A stretch of 64,000 nucleotides of DNA from Blasia pusilla. Taxonomy: Eukaryota > Marchantiophyta > Marchantiopsida > Blasiales. The translations under genes were made by a program, and so were the position numbers. Below are positions 1 through 11,373 of the stretch, piece by piece. The notes under the pieces were generated by a model. That model was given only the letters and a program-made list of their open reading frames with translations, ran no database searches and was not told the origin of the DNA. Location of the stretch: the NCBI GenBank assembly GCA_050084515.1, contig CM114274.1, positions 33,170,001 through 33,234,000 of the forward strand, in the 5' to 3' direction. Within the stretch, counting starts at the first letter, position 1; each line of letters starts with the position of its first letter.

Positions 1-620
1 AAGATAGCTTGGCCTCTTTTGACAACAAGGACAATGCACAGCAAGTGCAAGGAGGCACCAGCAAGCAAATGCGCAACCAGACGCGTCTACATAGCTTCTG
101 CATGAAGGTAAGAGGTGGCAGAGGGACAAGCAATCAATCAAGGGCGTACCCGTGCCCTCGAGCACGCACTGGTATTCAAACTCGCCAACTAAACAAGCAC
201 TCGAGAACGATGTGCACGAGACCCTAATCAGCCACCCAAACAATAGAATTCGAGAACCATCCGGTCAGGCGGCACTGCTGAGTGAGAGCAAACACTACCA
301 AGCAAGTGTTTGCTGCAATTTAGCACAGCCAAGTGAGTGCAGAGCCCGTGAGGCTTAGAGCGGAGCCCGTGAGGCTTAGAGCGAGGTTGAACCATCCAAG
401 CAGAAGACCAAAGACGGGAGAACCAGCAATGCTGCACAGCCGAGTGATGCACAGCCGTGTGAGAGCGGAGTCCTCTAGGAGAAGTGTGGAGCCCGTGAGG
501 CTTAGAGCAGAAGACCAAAGACGAAACCTGGAATGCTGCACAGCCGTGTGAGAGCGGAGTCCGTGAGGAGAAGTGTGGAGCCCGTGAGGCTTAGGGCGAG
601 GTTGTGAGGGGCGAGTGGGC
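1..620. repeat. Degenerate tandem repeats, no gene seen
   Basis: A core close to GAGCCCGTGAGGCTTAGAGC occurs at about 344, 361, 490 and 573. A longer unit of roughly 90-110 bp, running from AGCAGAAGACCAAAGAC through CTGCACAGCCGTGTGAGAGC to the core, is present twice (about 398-509 and 507-594). The short reading frames here are by-products of the repeat. I see no conserved protein in it. Confidence 0.7.
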
Positions 621-639
621 GAGTGGGCGTGAATGAGGA

Positions 640-840
640 AGTGAGTGGAAGTGGATGCGTCCCGTTAGAAGGGGGGAAGGAGGTGGGGGCGGCCGTGTCT
701 CATACGTTGGCCGTCTGATTTAAGATCAAACGGTCCAGATTACGGTCGCAGAAGGGGGTGAGGGGCGGCCGCGTCTCAGACGTAGGCTGTTCGATTAATA
801 ATCTAACGGTCCACAAAAAGTGGACCGTTAGGTCTGGGCC
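640..840. repeat. Duplicated about 75-bp segment ending in a perfect hairpin
   Basis: Two similar segments start with GGCCGTGTCTCATACG (about 690) and GGCCGCGTCTCAGACG (about 766), each ending in AACGGTCC. The second runs into a perfect 10-bp stem, 805-814 AACGGTCCAC and 820-829 GTGGACCGTT, with an AAAAA loop. This could be the edge of a small transposon. Nothing else is recognised between here and about 1300, which is AT-rich with T runs. Confidence 0.5.
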
Positions 841-1315
841 TCATGATTACTAGAAGCGGCGCCAACTACGGGTAGGGTTGGATAAATGTTAGGTTCGGGA
901 TAGGTTTAGTAGTAGGTTTGGGATATGTTCGGTAGGTTTTTTTTCCGATTTTCTCTTCCACATTTCCTTTTTCCTTTTTTGCCTCTTCCCACCAAATGTT
1001 TTTCATATTTTTTCAATTTTTCGTAAACATCCCAACTAGAATAACTTTATATATTTTTCTTCTTGAAAAAACATTAATTTCTTATTCTCTTTCTCTTAAA
1101 AATTTGCTTTTAAAATCTTCCTCTAAAATTGGTTTATGTCAAGCTCGCAACTTTTTCATTCTCTTTCTCTTTTTTTTCGCACTTTACGTTTTTTCCTTAT
1201 ATCATCTAATTTTTTTTCTCATTTTCCAATTTAATTTTCATAATTGTCTTTCTCTACTATTTTTAATGAATTTTTTTTTCAATTTTTAATAAGTAGTTTT
1301 GTGGTGTGTAATGTA

Positions 1316-1905
1316 GATGGCGAGTGGAGGTGGATTATTATTGAACGTGGAGAGACGGCCCCTAGGAGTTATCACAAATATACCTATTCTACAACAAAAT
1401 TCAGGGAGACAAATCGAAGAATTGAAGAACACCTCTCTGATGTAAGCACCTTTCTTTGGGAGAACAATGGAAGCAACATATTTACATTTCCACGATACGC
1501 CTTACATCCCATGTTTTGTATGTATATACTAAAATGATACAATCTTGGAATTTTTGCATAGACTTCCTATTCCATCAAATCCGACACATTTGCGTGACTT
1601 CCAAAAATTGATGCATGTGAACGCACCAAAAAAGAGGCGTGCACGTCGCAAGGAAATATTAGCTCAAAATGCACCTGTTGAAGATGAATTCCTTTTGGAA
1701 ACATCTCAAACATAAGTTTGCAAAATTGACAATCATTTAACATGTCCACATTTCCACCCTTCATAATCTTCACTTTTAATTTAAGTTAGTGCATTGCTCT
1801 TAACATTTATGTATTATTTCAGACTTCCCATTCCATTGAATCCTATGGATGTACGTGATTTTCGGAAGGTTCTACGCGGCGAGGCCCAAAAATGAAAACG
1901 TGCTA
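1316..1905 (+). pseudogene. Putative N-terminal exons of the Helitron gene with a duplicated module
   Basis: An ATG at 1316 opens a short frame reading RRPLGVITN. It can be spliced in phase from the GTAAGC at about 1442 to the acceptor before 1563. The downstream exon reads LPIPSNPTHLRDFQK followed by a basic stretch (PKKRRARRKE), like a nuclear localisation signal. A second copy of the module at 1823-1905, again directly after a TTTCAG acceptor, reads LPIPLNPMDVRDFRK and then meets a stop. I do not recognise the module in other families. Assignment to the Helitron rests only on position and strand. Confidence 0.4.
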
Positions 1906-2317
1906 TTCGTGGTGATAAAATGGAATCCTTGAAAGAAAAAAAGAGGTGTTAATTGAGAGTATAGAAAAAGGAGGAAAGCGCTTCATGGTCAAGTTGAGAC
2001 TCCGATGGTAGTTCAAAGTATTCTAACTACTCCAAATGAAGAGCTTATGGCCATTGGTAGTCAATCCATGAGGTACATATCTAACTTTTTACATCTCGCT
2101 GAAAATCTTTGATTGTTCATTTTTTATTTGTATGTATTATGTAATATATTGATGTTTTCTCAGACCTTTTAATGAGGATGGAGGAATGGTAAGAGAAAAT
2201 CAAGAATTTCATCTTCCATCCACAGATCGGATACATGCATCACCAAGACGGGAGTTACGTGATAGTGCACTCCATTAAGTTGTCGATAATATATCTACGA
2301 CAAGGCCAACTTCTTAT

Positions 2318-3587
2318 GTGATACCAGAAGTTGAGTTACCTATCACTCTTCCGATTCTGTTTCAACATGAAGTTGTTGAGAATTCTTCGACTCTTCCCCG
2401 TTCCGAGGATGAAGCAAGGTCAAGAGTAGATCCTTTGTCTTCTACCATTAATGGAGTTGTGTTATCTCCAGAAAGTGCCACTATACAAAATTCTTCTAGG
2501 ATTCCTCCGTTGTCTATTGTTGATAGGATTGTAAGATTAAATAAATTATTGAATCTTGCAAGAAGACCAAATTTCCAAGAAAATGATATTAGGAAGTTGA
2601 GATTACAGAGGAATTTGAATCGTGTCAACGGTCGTCATACGTTGGGTTATATGACAGAGATATGCCCATCATGTCATGCTTTACATTGGAAATGTGAAAG
2701 GGTGAAAGGCTTAAAGATTAGTGACTCACCATATGGCATGTGTTGTGGCCATGGGAGAATACATTTACCCCTCTTGAAATCGTCTCCTCCATTCCTGAAA
2801 TCCTTGATTTCAGATGTTGGTCCTAGAAGTCTTCATTTTCTTACACATGCTAGATCTTACAATTCTGCGCTTCAACTTGCCTCTATTGGAGTGCATGTAA
2901 ATGAACAAATAGGTGGCACCGGACACTTTAGGGTCCAAGGCGGAATTTATCATTCTATTGGATCCTTACATCCTGATATGGGGGTCATTCCCAATTTGCT
3001 CAACTCTACATCCATGATACCGCAAATGAATTGGAGAATCGTGAAAGAGTTATGTCTAGATCTTCTGATCTTAATATATATTTTTTGAGAGGCTACAAGA
3101 CATGTTACATGAATGCAACCCATATGTGAAGATCTTTCGTCATATGGCATATGAAGCAACTGACGTTAATATGCAGATCATCCTCAAGGCAAGTAAGAGA
3201 GGTCTCGATGCTAAGCGTTATAATTTACCAATTGCTTCTGAGGTTGCGGCTATATTGCCGGGTGATGGTAGTGAACATGTTGACCATCGTGATATAATTG
3301 TACGACTACATGGAGGAGGAGTGAAGCGTATATCAGACCTCAATGAAGCATATATTCCACTACATTTTGTTCTACTATTTATCTATGGTGAAGCAGGTTG
3401 GCATCTTGGAATACCCTTCGGGAGGATTGAAGGTCATAGAGAATCCCAACGATTGGGCCGGATTATTCATGAGGAGGGACACGTGGAACCTTTAGAAGAT
3501 TGGATGGATGAGGAAAGAGTTGATGGTGATATTTTTGAGGAAAGAAAAACAAAGAGTGTTACGGCCTTGCAATTTGCATGTTTTTGA
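2318..3587 (+). pseudogene. Helitron protein N-terminal part, frameshifted
   Basis: About residues 110-170 of the 2318-3088 frame carry a CPSC-x-ALHW zinc-binding-like motif and CCGHGRIHLP, which resemble the region N-terminal to Rep in plant Helitron proteins (CPxCGAxHW, CCxxGKVxLP). HFRVQGGIYHSIGSL is also typical. Near 2990 the reading passes out of frame, through text resembling FAQLYIHDTANE, and resumes at 3102 with MLHECNPYVKIFR, another conserved Helitron segment. At least two indels break the reading. AYIPLHFVLLFIYGEAGWH at about 3340-3405 matches the conserved region just before Rep. Confidence 0.75.
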
Positions 3588-3626
3588 CTTCAAACGCGGA
3601 TTGGAGGCGAAGATGACAATCGGTTA

Positions 3627-5166
3627 TTGCGGTTTGGTCGACTTACTCAAGAATATATGGTTGACCTCTATGCAACTGTAGAGATGCAACGATTATCATG
3701 GGTTTGCTTGAATCAAAAGGAGTTAAGGGTTGAATTATATCAAGGTGTAAAGGATGCCATGCATCGACATGATGTGGATAGTCGTAGGGTTGGCAGGCGC
3801 ATTATGTTACCTTCTTCTTTTACTGGAGGGCCGCGTCACATGCATCAATTGTATCAAGATGCAATGGAAATTGTAAGACATTTGGGGAAGCCGGACTACT
3901 TTTTGACTATGACATGCAATCCAAAGTGGGAGGAGATTACATCAGCCTTATTACCTGGTCAATCGGTTGCGGACCGACCAAATTTGGTCGTACGGGTTTT
4001 TGAGAAGAAAAAGAAAGAGTTATTAAGGCTTATCATCAAGAAGCATATATTGGGACGAGTTGCAGGATACATCCATGTGGTGGAATTCCAAAAAAGAGGT
4101 TTGTCGCATGTGCACGTTCTTATTATATTAGGACGGGAGGATAAACCACGTACCACTCATGATTATGATCGCATTATTTCAGCAGAGATCCCTGATCAAT
4201 CTACCCATCTAAGGTTATATTCTAATGTTGCTAATTGCATGGTTCATGGGCCATGTGGACCATTAAATCCAAATGCACCATGTATGGATAAGGAAACCAA
4301 AAAGTGCACCAAAGGCTATCCTAAGGCTTTTGCGGCCAACACTACAGAGACGGAAGATGGCTATCCGATATATCGTAGGTAAGGATCCTTTAATTTTGTC
4401 TTATCTTTATTATTGTAAGACATATGATTTAGTATTGGAAAGCATATTTATGATTTGTTATTTTATTTTTGTAGATTGGAGAATGGGAGGGCGATAATTA
4501 AGAGCCAACATTCATTGGATAATCGTTGGGTTGTGCCGTACAATCCTATGTTATGCACCCTCTTCGATTGTCACATTAATCTTGAAATCACAAGTAGTGT
4601 TTCTGCCGTCAAGTACTTATACAAATATGTCTATAAGGGGCCTGATGCGGTGTCATTTAAGTTGTCAAAGGACATGGATACATCCAATGCAATTGACGTT
4701 ATTGACGAGACAACATCATATCTTGATGCGAGGTATGATTCCGCTACTTCATGGATGTGATGCATTCCATTCTATTTCTTATCCATCATGTTCATTCTCC
4801 TAATTTGAATACTTGGAATTCTTATTTTTCCAGATATATATCTTCTTCAGAAGCATGTTGGCGTCTCTTCAAGTTTTCTCTACATGCTGAACTTCAAAGT
4901 ATTGTGAGATTAGCAGTTCATCTTTCGGAGCAACAAATAGTCTACTTCAATGATGTTGACGCTCCTCAAAATATTTTGCAAATAAATAGAGAGACAACTC
5001 TAACCCAATGGTTTACTACCAATCTATCTGACTCCACTGCTCGACAATATCTATATATACATTTCCCTTCATATTATCGTTGGAGTAACAAGAGATGGAT
5101 TCGTAGGGTGAAAAAATTTAATGATTGTGGCCATCCCATTGGCCGCTTATACCTTACTCATCCATG
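3627..5166 (+). pseudogene. Helitron Rep (HUH, Y2) domain, three exons
   Basis: This is the rolling-circle replication initiator that nicks and joins DNA ends in Helitrons. Conserved signatures are TMTCNPKWEEI at about 3907-3940, the metal-binding HUH motif in KRGLSHVHVLIIL (His-Val-His, about 4099-4130), and the two-tyrosine catalytic segment KYLYKYVYKG at about 4612-4640. Intron 4379-4474 (GTAAGG...TTGTAG) joins IYR to LENGRA in phase. Intron 4733-4833 (GTATGA...TTCCAG) joins DA to RYISSSEACWR in phase, which is the usual Helitron sequence. The third exon ends at 5165 with HP and splices to CEGERHWLRLLL. The Rep catalytic residues look intact although other parts of the gene do not. Confidence 0.85.
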
Positions 5167-5272
5167 TAAAAACTTAAATTCTTTATATACATTTACTCTT
5201 TTTTATATATCAGCCTCACCCATTTTCTTTTACATATAGATAGATGAGCTCACTTTTCTCACTTTGTTATAG

Positions 5273-7490
5273 GTGAAGGAGAACGACATTGGTTGAGACT
5301 ACTCCTCCATCATGTTCAAGGAGCAACTACATACGAATGTTTAAGAACGGTTCATGGGATATTATGTCCAACATTCAAGGAGGCTGCTATCCAATTAAGA
5401 CTTCTTGAGGATGATAGGGAGGTGTTTACTTGCTTTGAAGAAGCTTCCATAATCCGTACGGGTTCTTCATTACGCCGACTGTTTGCAATTATTCTAGCTT
5501 ATAACACACCTGCTCAACCTGCAATATTATGGAGTCAGTTCTTGGTTCCGTTGGTCGAAGATCTCTTATATGAACGACGTCAAGTAAGAATCCAATATTA
5601 CAACTCCTATAAAAAAAAATTATTCCTAACAGTAGTAACGTTTTCCATCTCACTTACATTGACAGTCTTAGATACTAACCATAATTTAAACCTTTTTTTG
5701 AACTCTTCCATTACAGAAAACAGGAATTCATAACCTTCATAACCTAATGTTGATGATGCTATTATTAATACCGCATTATTGGAAGTCCATAATTATTAAC
5801 AAGATCAAGGAAAGAGACTATTTGACTTCCCAAACATGCCCCAAGCTAATTTCGAAAGCCTTCATTCACACTCATATTTGGAGGAACAAGAGCTATCATA
5901 TGACACGGAAGATTTATTTGAGCAAGTGCAATTGGGAGAAGCGTGCCTAAATGAAGGACAACGCATGATATGGGACGCTATACATGAGGAGCTTGATCAA
6001 ATATGCGCGAATGCTCCACCATCTCCAAAAGTGTTTTTCATCGATGGTCCAAGTGGAACTGGAAAATTTTTTTTATATAATCTTCTTCTTGCAAGTGTAA
6101 GGAGCGTTAGAGGTATAGCATTGGCTGTAGCATCATCTGGTATAGTTGCCCTATTGTTAGACAAAGGACATACTGCTCATTCACGCTTCAAGATCCCCAT
6201 TAATCTTCATGAAAGCTCTACTTGCAAGTAAGTACCATAAGTTGTCTTAATTAGCTTCAATTTTGTTAATTGCTCAAATTATTTCAGCTTCTAATTTTCT
6301 TCCCTTTTTTCTGGTAGTTTATCGGTCGATAGTGATGGAGCGTGCTTAATCCGTGAGACGATGCTCATTATATGGGATGAGGCACATATGGCTCATTGTC
6401 ATGCCTTTGAGGCCGTGAATCGAACCTTACAGGCTATCATGGGAGTTGTTTCGGATGATTTACAGCAATTAACGTTTGGTGGAAAACTTATGGTATTTGG
6501 TGGTGATTTTCGTCAAGTGTTGCATGTTGTTCGTTATGCGGATCAACCGCAAATCATCCAAGCCACCATAAAGAGATCATCTCCTTGGTCTAATGTAAGG
6601 GTCATGAAGTTAAAAACAAACATGAGAATTCAAAGGTTGGATGGTCATTTGCGTGATGAACAACAAGCTTTTGTTGACTTGGTTTTTGGAAGTGGGAGAG
6701 GGTTGTGTACTTTTACACCCTCATTTGGGAGAAGACTTTATACGATTACCATCTGAAATTGTTACTAATAGTAACAAAATATGTGATCTTATTGATTTGA
6801 TCTATGGAGATTTTCTTAGCCGATTCCATGACATTGATTTCTTAATAGATACAATTATTTTGGCTCTGAGAAATAAAGATGTTGACGACATAAATGCAGA
6901 CGTTATTCCCCGGAGAGGTAATCCTTTAGACTTATCTCATTTGTACTTCTATCAATATGTTTTTTGGAAGTTTGGATACTAATATTTTCATTTCTCACTA
7001 ATACTTTACATATTGTGTATAGGAGCATATTTACCTTAGCGTCGACTCTATTCCAAATGAGAGAATGAGTCATATGTATCCAACTGAATTCTTGAACAGA
7101 TGCTTGTCTTCTGGACTTCCTCCGCATCGTTTGTGTTTGAAGATTGGTGCACCAATCATGCTCTTACGAAACATGAATGGGTCACATGGACAAGAAAACG
7201 GGACAAGATTGGCGATTCGTGGATTTATGAGACATTGCATCGATGCTGAAATTATCACTGGGAAAAATATTGGAGATCGCATTTTTATTCCACGTATTCC
7301 ATTGATTGCATCAGATTTTGGTTTGCCATTTGATTTGCGTAGGTTTCAATTCGCTGTTTGGCCGGCTTTTGCTATGACTATTAATAAGTCGTAAGGCCAA
7401 ATTTTGCAAAAAGTTGGAATTTACTTGCCTACTCCTGTATTTTCTCATGGTCAATTGTATGTAACATTATCTAAAATAGGAAAGAAAAGT
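5273..7490 (+). pseudogene. Helitron Pif1-type helicase domain, broken
   Basis: This is the 5'-3' superfamily 1 helicase that follows Rep in Helitrons. RLLLHHVQGATTYECLRTV opens it. Walker A reads GPSGTGKFF, with Phe where the family has Thr or Ser, so nucleotide binding is probably lost. Walker B reads LIIWDEAHM at about 6364, and GGDFRQVLHV follows at about 6500. Introns 5584-5716, 6228-6317 and 6918-7022 have GT-AG ends; 6228-6317 is in phase. There is a stop near 5810, a frameshift near 6690, an out-of-phase junction at 7022 and a TAA at 7392-7394 in place of the Gln codon of NKSQGQ. After that stop the frame still reads GQLYVTLSK, the usual C-terminal motif. Confidence 0.85.
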
Positions 7491-7643
7491 TCCATCCACA
7501 ACATCAGCGGAAGAGATGAATATTGAAATAAGAAAGACGACTACACACGAAAAATAGCAAATAAAAAAACATTGAAATAAAATAAATTTGATAAAATGTA
7601 TCTTCACTCTCCGCTACCTTATTTCACCCGTGCACCTTACTAG

Positions 7644-8540
7644 TACGTAAGGACGAGATTCCCTTCTATCCCTGCTAAAGGCGATTCCATTTTCCGCTGG
7701 GTTTTAAAATGTCAAATGGACTGTGTTAGAAGACTACGTGATTGATACACACGACTTGGAAGAGAACTGTACGGTGTAAGTCGCCATGCACATTCCTTCG
7801 TTTTAACAATTAACTTAAATGAAAGGGATCCACCTTCCATTCTACAATTTTCCAAGACCTAAGGCCGAGATCCACCTAGAAAGCGAGGACCGATCCCCGA
7901 CGCTCTGTCCTTCACACGCAGCCAAGCCCGGTCTCCGGGAAGAACCGAAGGAGGGCAGGAGAAACAACATCAGCAGGTACGTGACAGGCTGTGGTCAGTG
8001 GTGGCGTCCGTCCGCTCGGTAAAACAGTCGGTACCTCCCATCCAGTAATTCTTTGCTTGCGAGTTTCCAGTCCAGCCAGCATGATCCAAATGGCCCAACC
8101 GCAAACCACGCGCTTCTCGCAAGCGCCTCGGAGGAGGAGACTCCAGGGGAGCGAGCCAACGAGGGAAAGAAATGCGGGCGTGCGGGCGTCGACCGTGTCA
8201 AAGATTGTGGCGGGAAAGAACACGGAGTCACGGATTCGCAGGCCAAAGTCTCGACGGCGCGGGCTTGAACCGCTCCTCCTTCCATGATCGAAACTGCGCC
8301 TCGGAGGAGTTACTGCGACGCAACCACCGCGCTTCGATCGGCGGCAGCGGCTGGTCGCTGCGGGAGTCGCAGCATTAGGGCCGATCGATCTTCACGACCG
8401 CCTTCCTTCTATCACGTTACGTACACATTTACGCGCGGGGACGGTAGCCGGAGCGTGAAAGTTCGAACGCCCCAGTACATCAGAGGAAGCCACCGGTACA
8501 TCCCTCGCTCACTAGGAACGGAGTAATTTCCTCGACGCAC
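7644..8540. other. GC-rich stretch without a recognised gene
   Basis: From about 7860 to 8530 the base composition is clearly richer in G+C and CpG than its surroundings, and overlapping open frames occur on both strands. None resembles a family I know. It could be a promoter or first-exon region of a host gene or a diverged element. I cannot decide. Confidence 0.3.
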
Positions 8541-10533
8541 TGGGTACTTGTGTGACTTTGGAGGCGGACGATCCGCACTAATGGCCGTCGGATGATAATA
8601 AACTGGATCACCACAATCCCCCGGACCGTAAAGACGTTGTCCTTCTAGAAAAAAAATGATATTCGTGTTTTAATTCCTTTCTCTGGAATGTTTGAAGGAA
8701 AAAGTTACTGACAGGAAAGGCACGAACATACGAGAAGGGATGACCACGTTTGTGAGGGGTGGTGAATCTGGTGATTTTTCTTTTCAGGCATTTATGAATT
8801 GATCCAACATGTTAAGAAACTCTTTTAAATTTTGCACGTTTCTATGTTATTATACGCGTTAGGAGAAGGATTTAAAATCATTTTCTTATTCTGGTTAGGT
8901 CCTTTTAAGAAGCTTTTTAAACTAAATCATTTGAAAACTTTTTCTAACTTATCCATACTAAGTTAATATAGAATGGGAAGATTCGTAAGTTATGTGTAAT
9001 TTCCTAATTGACACCTAGCCTGTCCCTATTCCCTCGACAAAAATACTTAATTCAGTTAATCCAGTTAATTGACATCATGTAAAGATTATTGGTAAAGAGA
9101 ATGACTAAAACATTAATAAGCATTCGTGCATAAGAGGCTCGTTACTAGTCAATATTCAAAATTTACGCCTTTGAATTCTAAAACGATTTTAAATTCCATG
9201 TTTTTTTAACCGATCGGGTCGTCGTGTTTTAAAAATACTTTTGGAGTATACATTTATCCTGACCATGAAAAATCGGCTAGAAACATGTATCCTCCCCATC
9301 CATAATAGATGTGTATCTTATTTTATTGGATCAAAATAAGGAGGGAAATAGGAGAATTGAATGGCAATAATTCTTTTTCAAAATTTGAGAATGATGAATT
9401 TTCTTAAAAGGAGAGATAGGAGTTGGAAGGGGGATTTCCATTTTCCCAAACAAATAAAGATCTTCATGCAATGATTTTAAGTCTCCATCTTATTCATTCT
9501 TTTCTCCCTTTCCAAAGAATTTTTTTATTTGAAGCTTTAGGGGAAAAAAATTTAACTAGAATTTGTTCATTAGAAAATTTTTGGGATAAATTTTTTAGTT
9601 AAGATTTTCTGATTTATGATTTATCTTTCATCATTTATGTTCTTCTTGTGTACTTTAAAATTATTTCTTAAAAAAATTTTGATTAGAAATTTCTCTATGG
9701 ATCATTACATGTCATTTAAACTAGTATATGTTAAGAAAATATTGCAAGAAGATTAGATTTCCTTGTTTGAGTATTGAAGGTTTATATTGTAATTTTTCAC
9801 ATGGAAATTTCAAAAAAAATTCCCAAGCATGACATAATTTGTTCCAAGGGTGATGAATGATACAAATGCAATCCTATGATAAAGCTTTCATCTCTTTTTA
9901 CACTTCATAACATCATAAATACTAATTCCTTTCGACATGGAATCAGATGTGATAACTTTTCCTCAATTCTTTTGATTCCCTTGACCTTTTCTTATCAAAT
10001 TTTCCCATCCTTTGTCTCTGAACCCAACAAGAGTTCAACAAGAGTGATAGGGGTGTTGAAAACCTCACTTTTTGGATAGAGGTTCACGACCCGCTTTTGG
10101 AGTCAAAAACCTCACTTTGGGTTTGAGTCCAATGTTGCAAAATTTTCATTTCCACTCCCTAAGAAATATATGCATATGCCTTTTATCATACATGTTGATG
10201 CTTGTGCGATGCATGGATATATAACTTTTAATTACCCATCCTAAGTGTAAAATTAAATTCGACCGATCCTGTTAGCTTAAACAACGAGCGATTCTATTGG
10301 CTAAAAGGTGATCTCAAAATGAAGAAGCATTCTCCAAGAATAATATAGATTTAAGTCATAAATAATATTCAAGATGTTCATAAATACATTAGTAACTTTT
10401 CATCCATAAAAATGGGAAACAAGTGGCATCACAAGGTACCAATTTAGCTATTGCATTTTCCTTGATTAAATCTAGTAAGACTCCCAAAGAAGATCCTCGG
10501 TCTATTTATATGTTAAGCTAATTCTGACAAAGT
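8541..10533. other. AT-rich intergenic DNA, nothing recognised
   Basis: About 2 kb of AT-rich sequence with many short homopolymer runs. I see no coding signal, tRNA, or terminal repeat in it. A short near-repeat, AACCTCACTTTTTGGATAGAG and AACCTCACTTTGGGTTTGAG, lies at 10059 and 10110. Confidence 0.5.
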
Positions 10534-11295
10534 TGTCGTGCGCATACATATTGTTACACAACATACATCGTTGGTCACATCTACACCACACAACACCGAT
10601 CTTCCCCACACACGGGTAGATCCACACATGTACAGAAATCAACTCATACATATATATGGAGATCACACAACAAAAATAAAGAGTAGTAAAAACGGCACAC
10701 CCGACCTAAAACTCCACTCTTCAATCTACATCGGCATATCGAGCCTCGTCCACCCTGCGCTATCAAGGAATGCGGATGCTAGCACCCTAGTCCTATCTCA
10801 CACACATACAAGAGAGGTGCTCCAACGACCCAACATGAGAAAGATGGCTTGGGAAAGCCATCTTCCTCCCTTATATAGGGTTGGGAAGAGCCAAAAGGCT
10901 CTTCTCCTAAAAATAGTTGTACTCCTGGTAAACTGTGCGCACAAGTTATCAGGGGCGAATCACCTGGTCAACAAGTCACCCAGCTGTGAAAGACCTCAGC
11001 ACGAAAGTTATCAGAAAAGAAGTTCGTGACACAACGGACCTATCCTCAACCTAATCCGACACCGTAGGACAAAGTTACAATCAAGATAGTCTGCTGGCTC
11101 CTACGCCCTATCCACGATAGAACTCGACCTATTGGCTACTTAGATGTGACAATTGTCGTGCGCATACATATCGCTACACAACATACATTGCTGGTCATAT
11201 CTACTCCACATGTACAGCACTAATCTTCCCCACACACGGATAGATGCACACATATACATAAATCAACTCATACATATAAATGGAGATCACACAAC
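10534..11295 (-). repeat. Left terminal block of element 1, order Y-X-Y
   Basis: Two copies of block Y begin TGTCGTGCGCATACATAT and end GGAGATCACACAAC, at 10534-10671 and 11154-11295. Between them lies block X, from AAAAATAAAGAGTAG to TTAGATGTGACA (10672-11151). The inner Y abuts CCGCCCCCC, on the sense strand a purine tract (GGGGGGCGG) that would suit a polypurine primer for plus-strand synthesis. Block X also occurs at the other end of the element and in element 2. Confidence 0.85.
10841..10904 (-). promoter_or_regulatory. TATA box flanked by two hairpins in terminal repeat X
   Basis: Sense-strand CCTATATAAGG (plus 10869-10879) is a good TATA box. On one side AAGATGGCTT GGGA AAGCCATCTT (10841-10864) forms a perfect 10-bp stem. 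On the other GAAGAGCC AAAA GGCTCTTC (10885-10904) forms a perfect 8-bp stem. Transcription would start roughly 25-30 bases past the TATA, inside or next to the first hairpin. The same arrangement is visible at about 20818-20885, 42959-43022 and 48385-48455, with point changes. Confidence 0.6.
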
Positions 11296-11373
11296 CGCCC
11301 CCCTATAGTTGGCAGTTGGATCCCCCTAACTCCAGATAGAAAATATCACATCTCTCTGACATGACCTACTACC

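Larger units (their letters stand above)
1316..7643 (+). mobile_element. Decayed putatively autonomous Helitron
   Basis: The coding region in order gives an N-terminal Helitron region, the Rep (HUH, two-tyrosine) domain and a Pif1-type helicase, the standard Helitron gene. The 3' end is set at CTTACTAG|T (CTAG at 7640-7643) because GCACCTTAC plus a four-base AG ending recurs at the 3' ends of two short elements, 21734-21950 and 28560-28728. The 5' TC end was not found; 1316 is only the first likely start codon. Frameshifts, a nonsense codon and a changed Walker A residue make it inactive. At least six short GT-AG introns interrupt the gene. Confidence 0.85.

Noticed and set aside
996-1289. 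Hydrophobic 97-codon frame, possibly a membrane protein
   Set aside because: It is a translation of T-rich low-complexity DNA; Phe and Leu runs follow from the composition.
7912-8526. Several overlapping frames in the GC-rich stretch
   Set aside because: High G+C lowers stop frequency; five frames overlap on both strands and none has recognisable motifs.
10534-11295. Tyrosine recombinase (DIRS/Ngaro) classification for element 1
   Set aside because: The repeat order suggests it, but the element has a zinc-binding domain and DDE-type integrase core and no tyrosine recombinase motif was seen.
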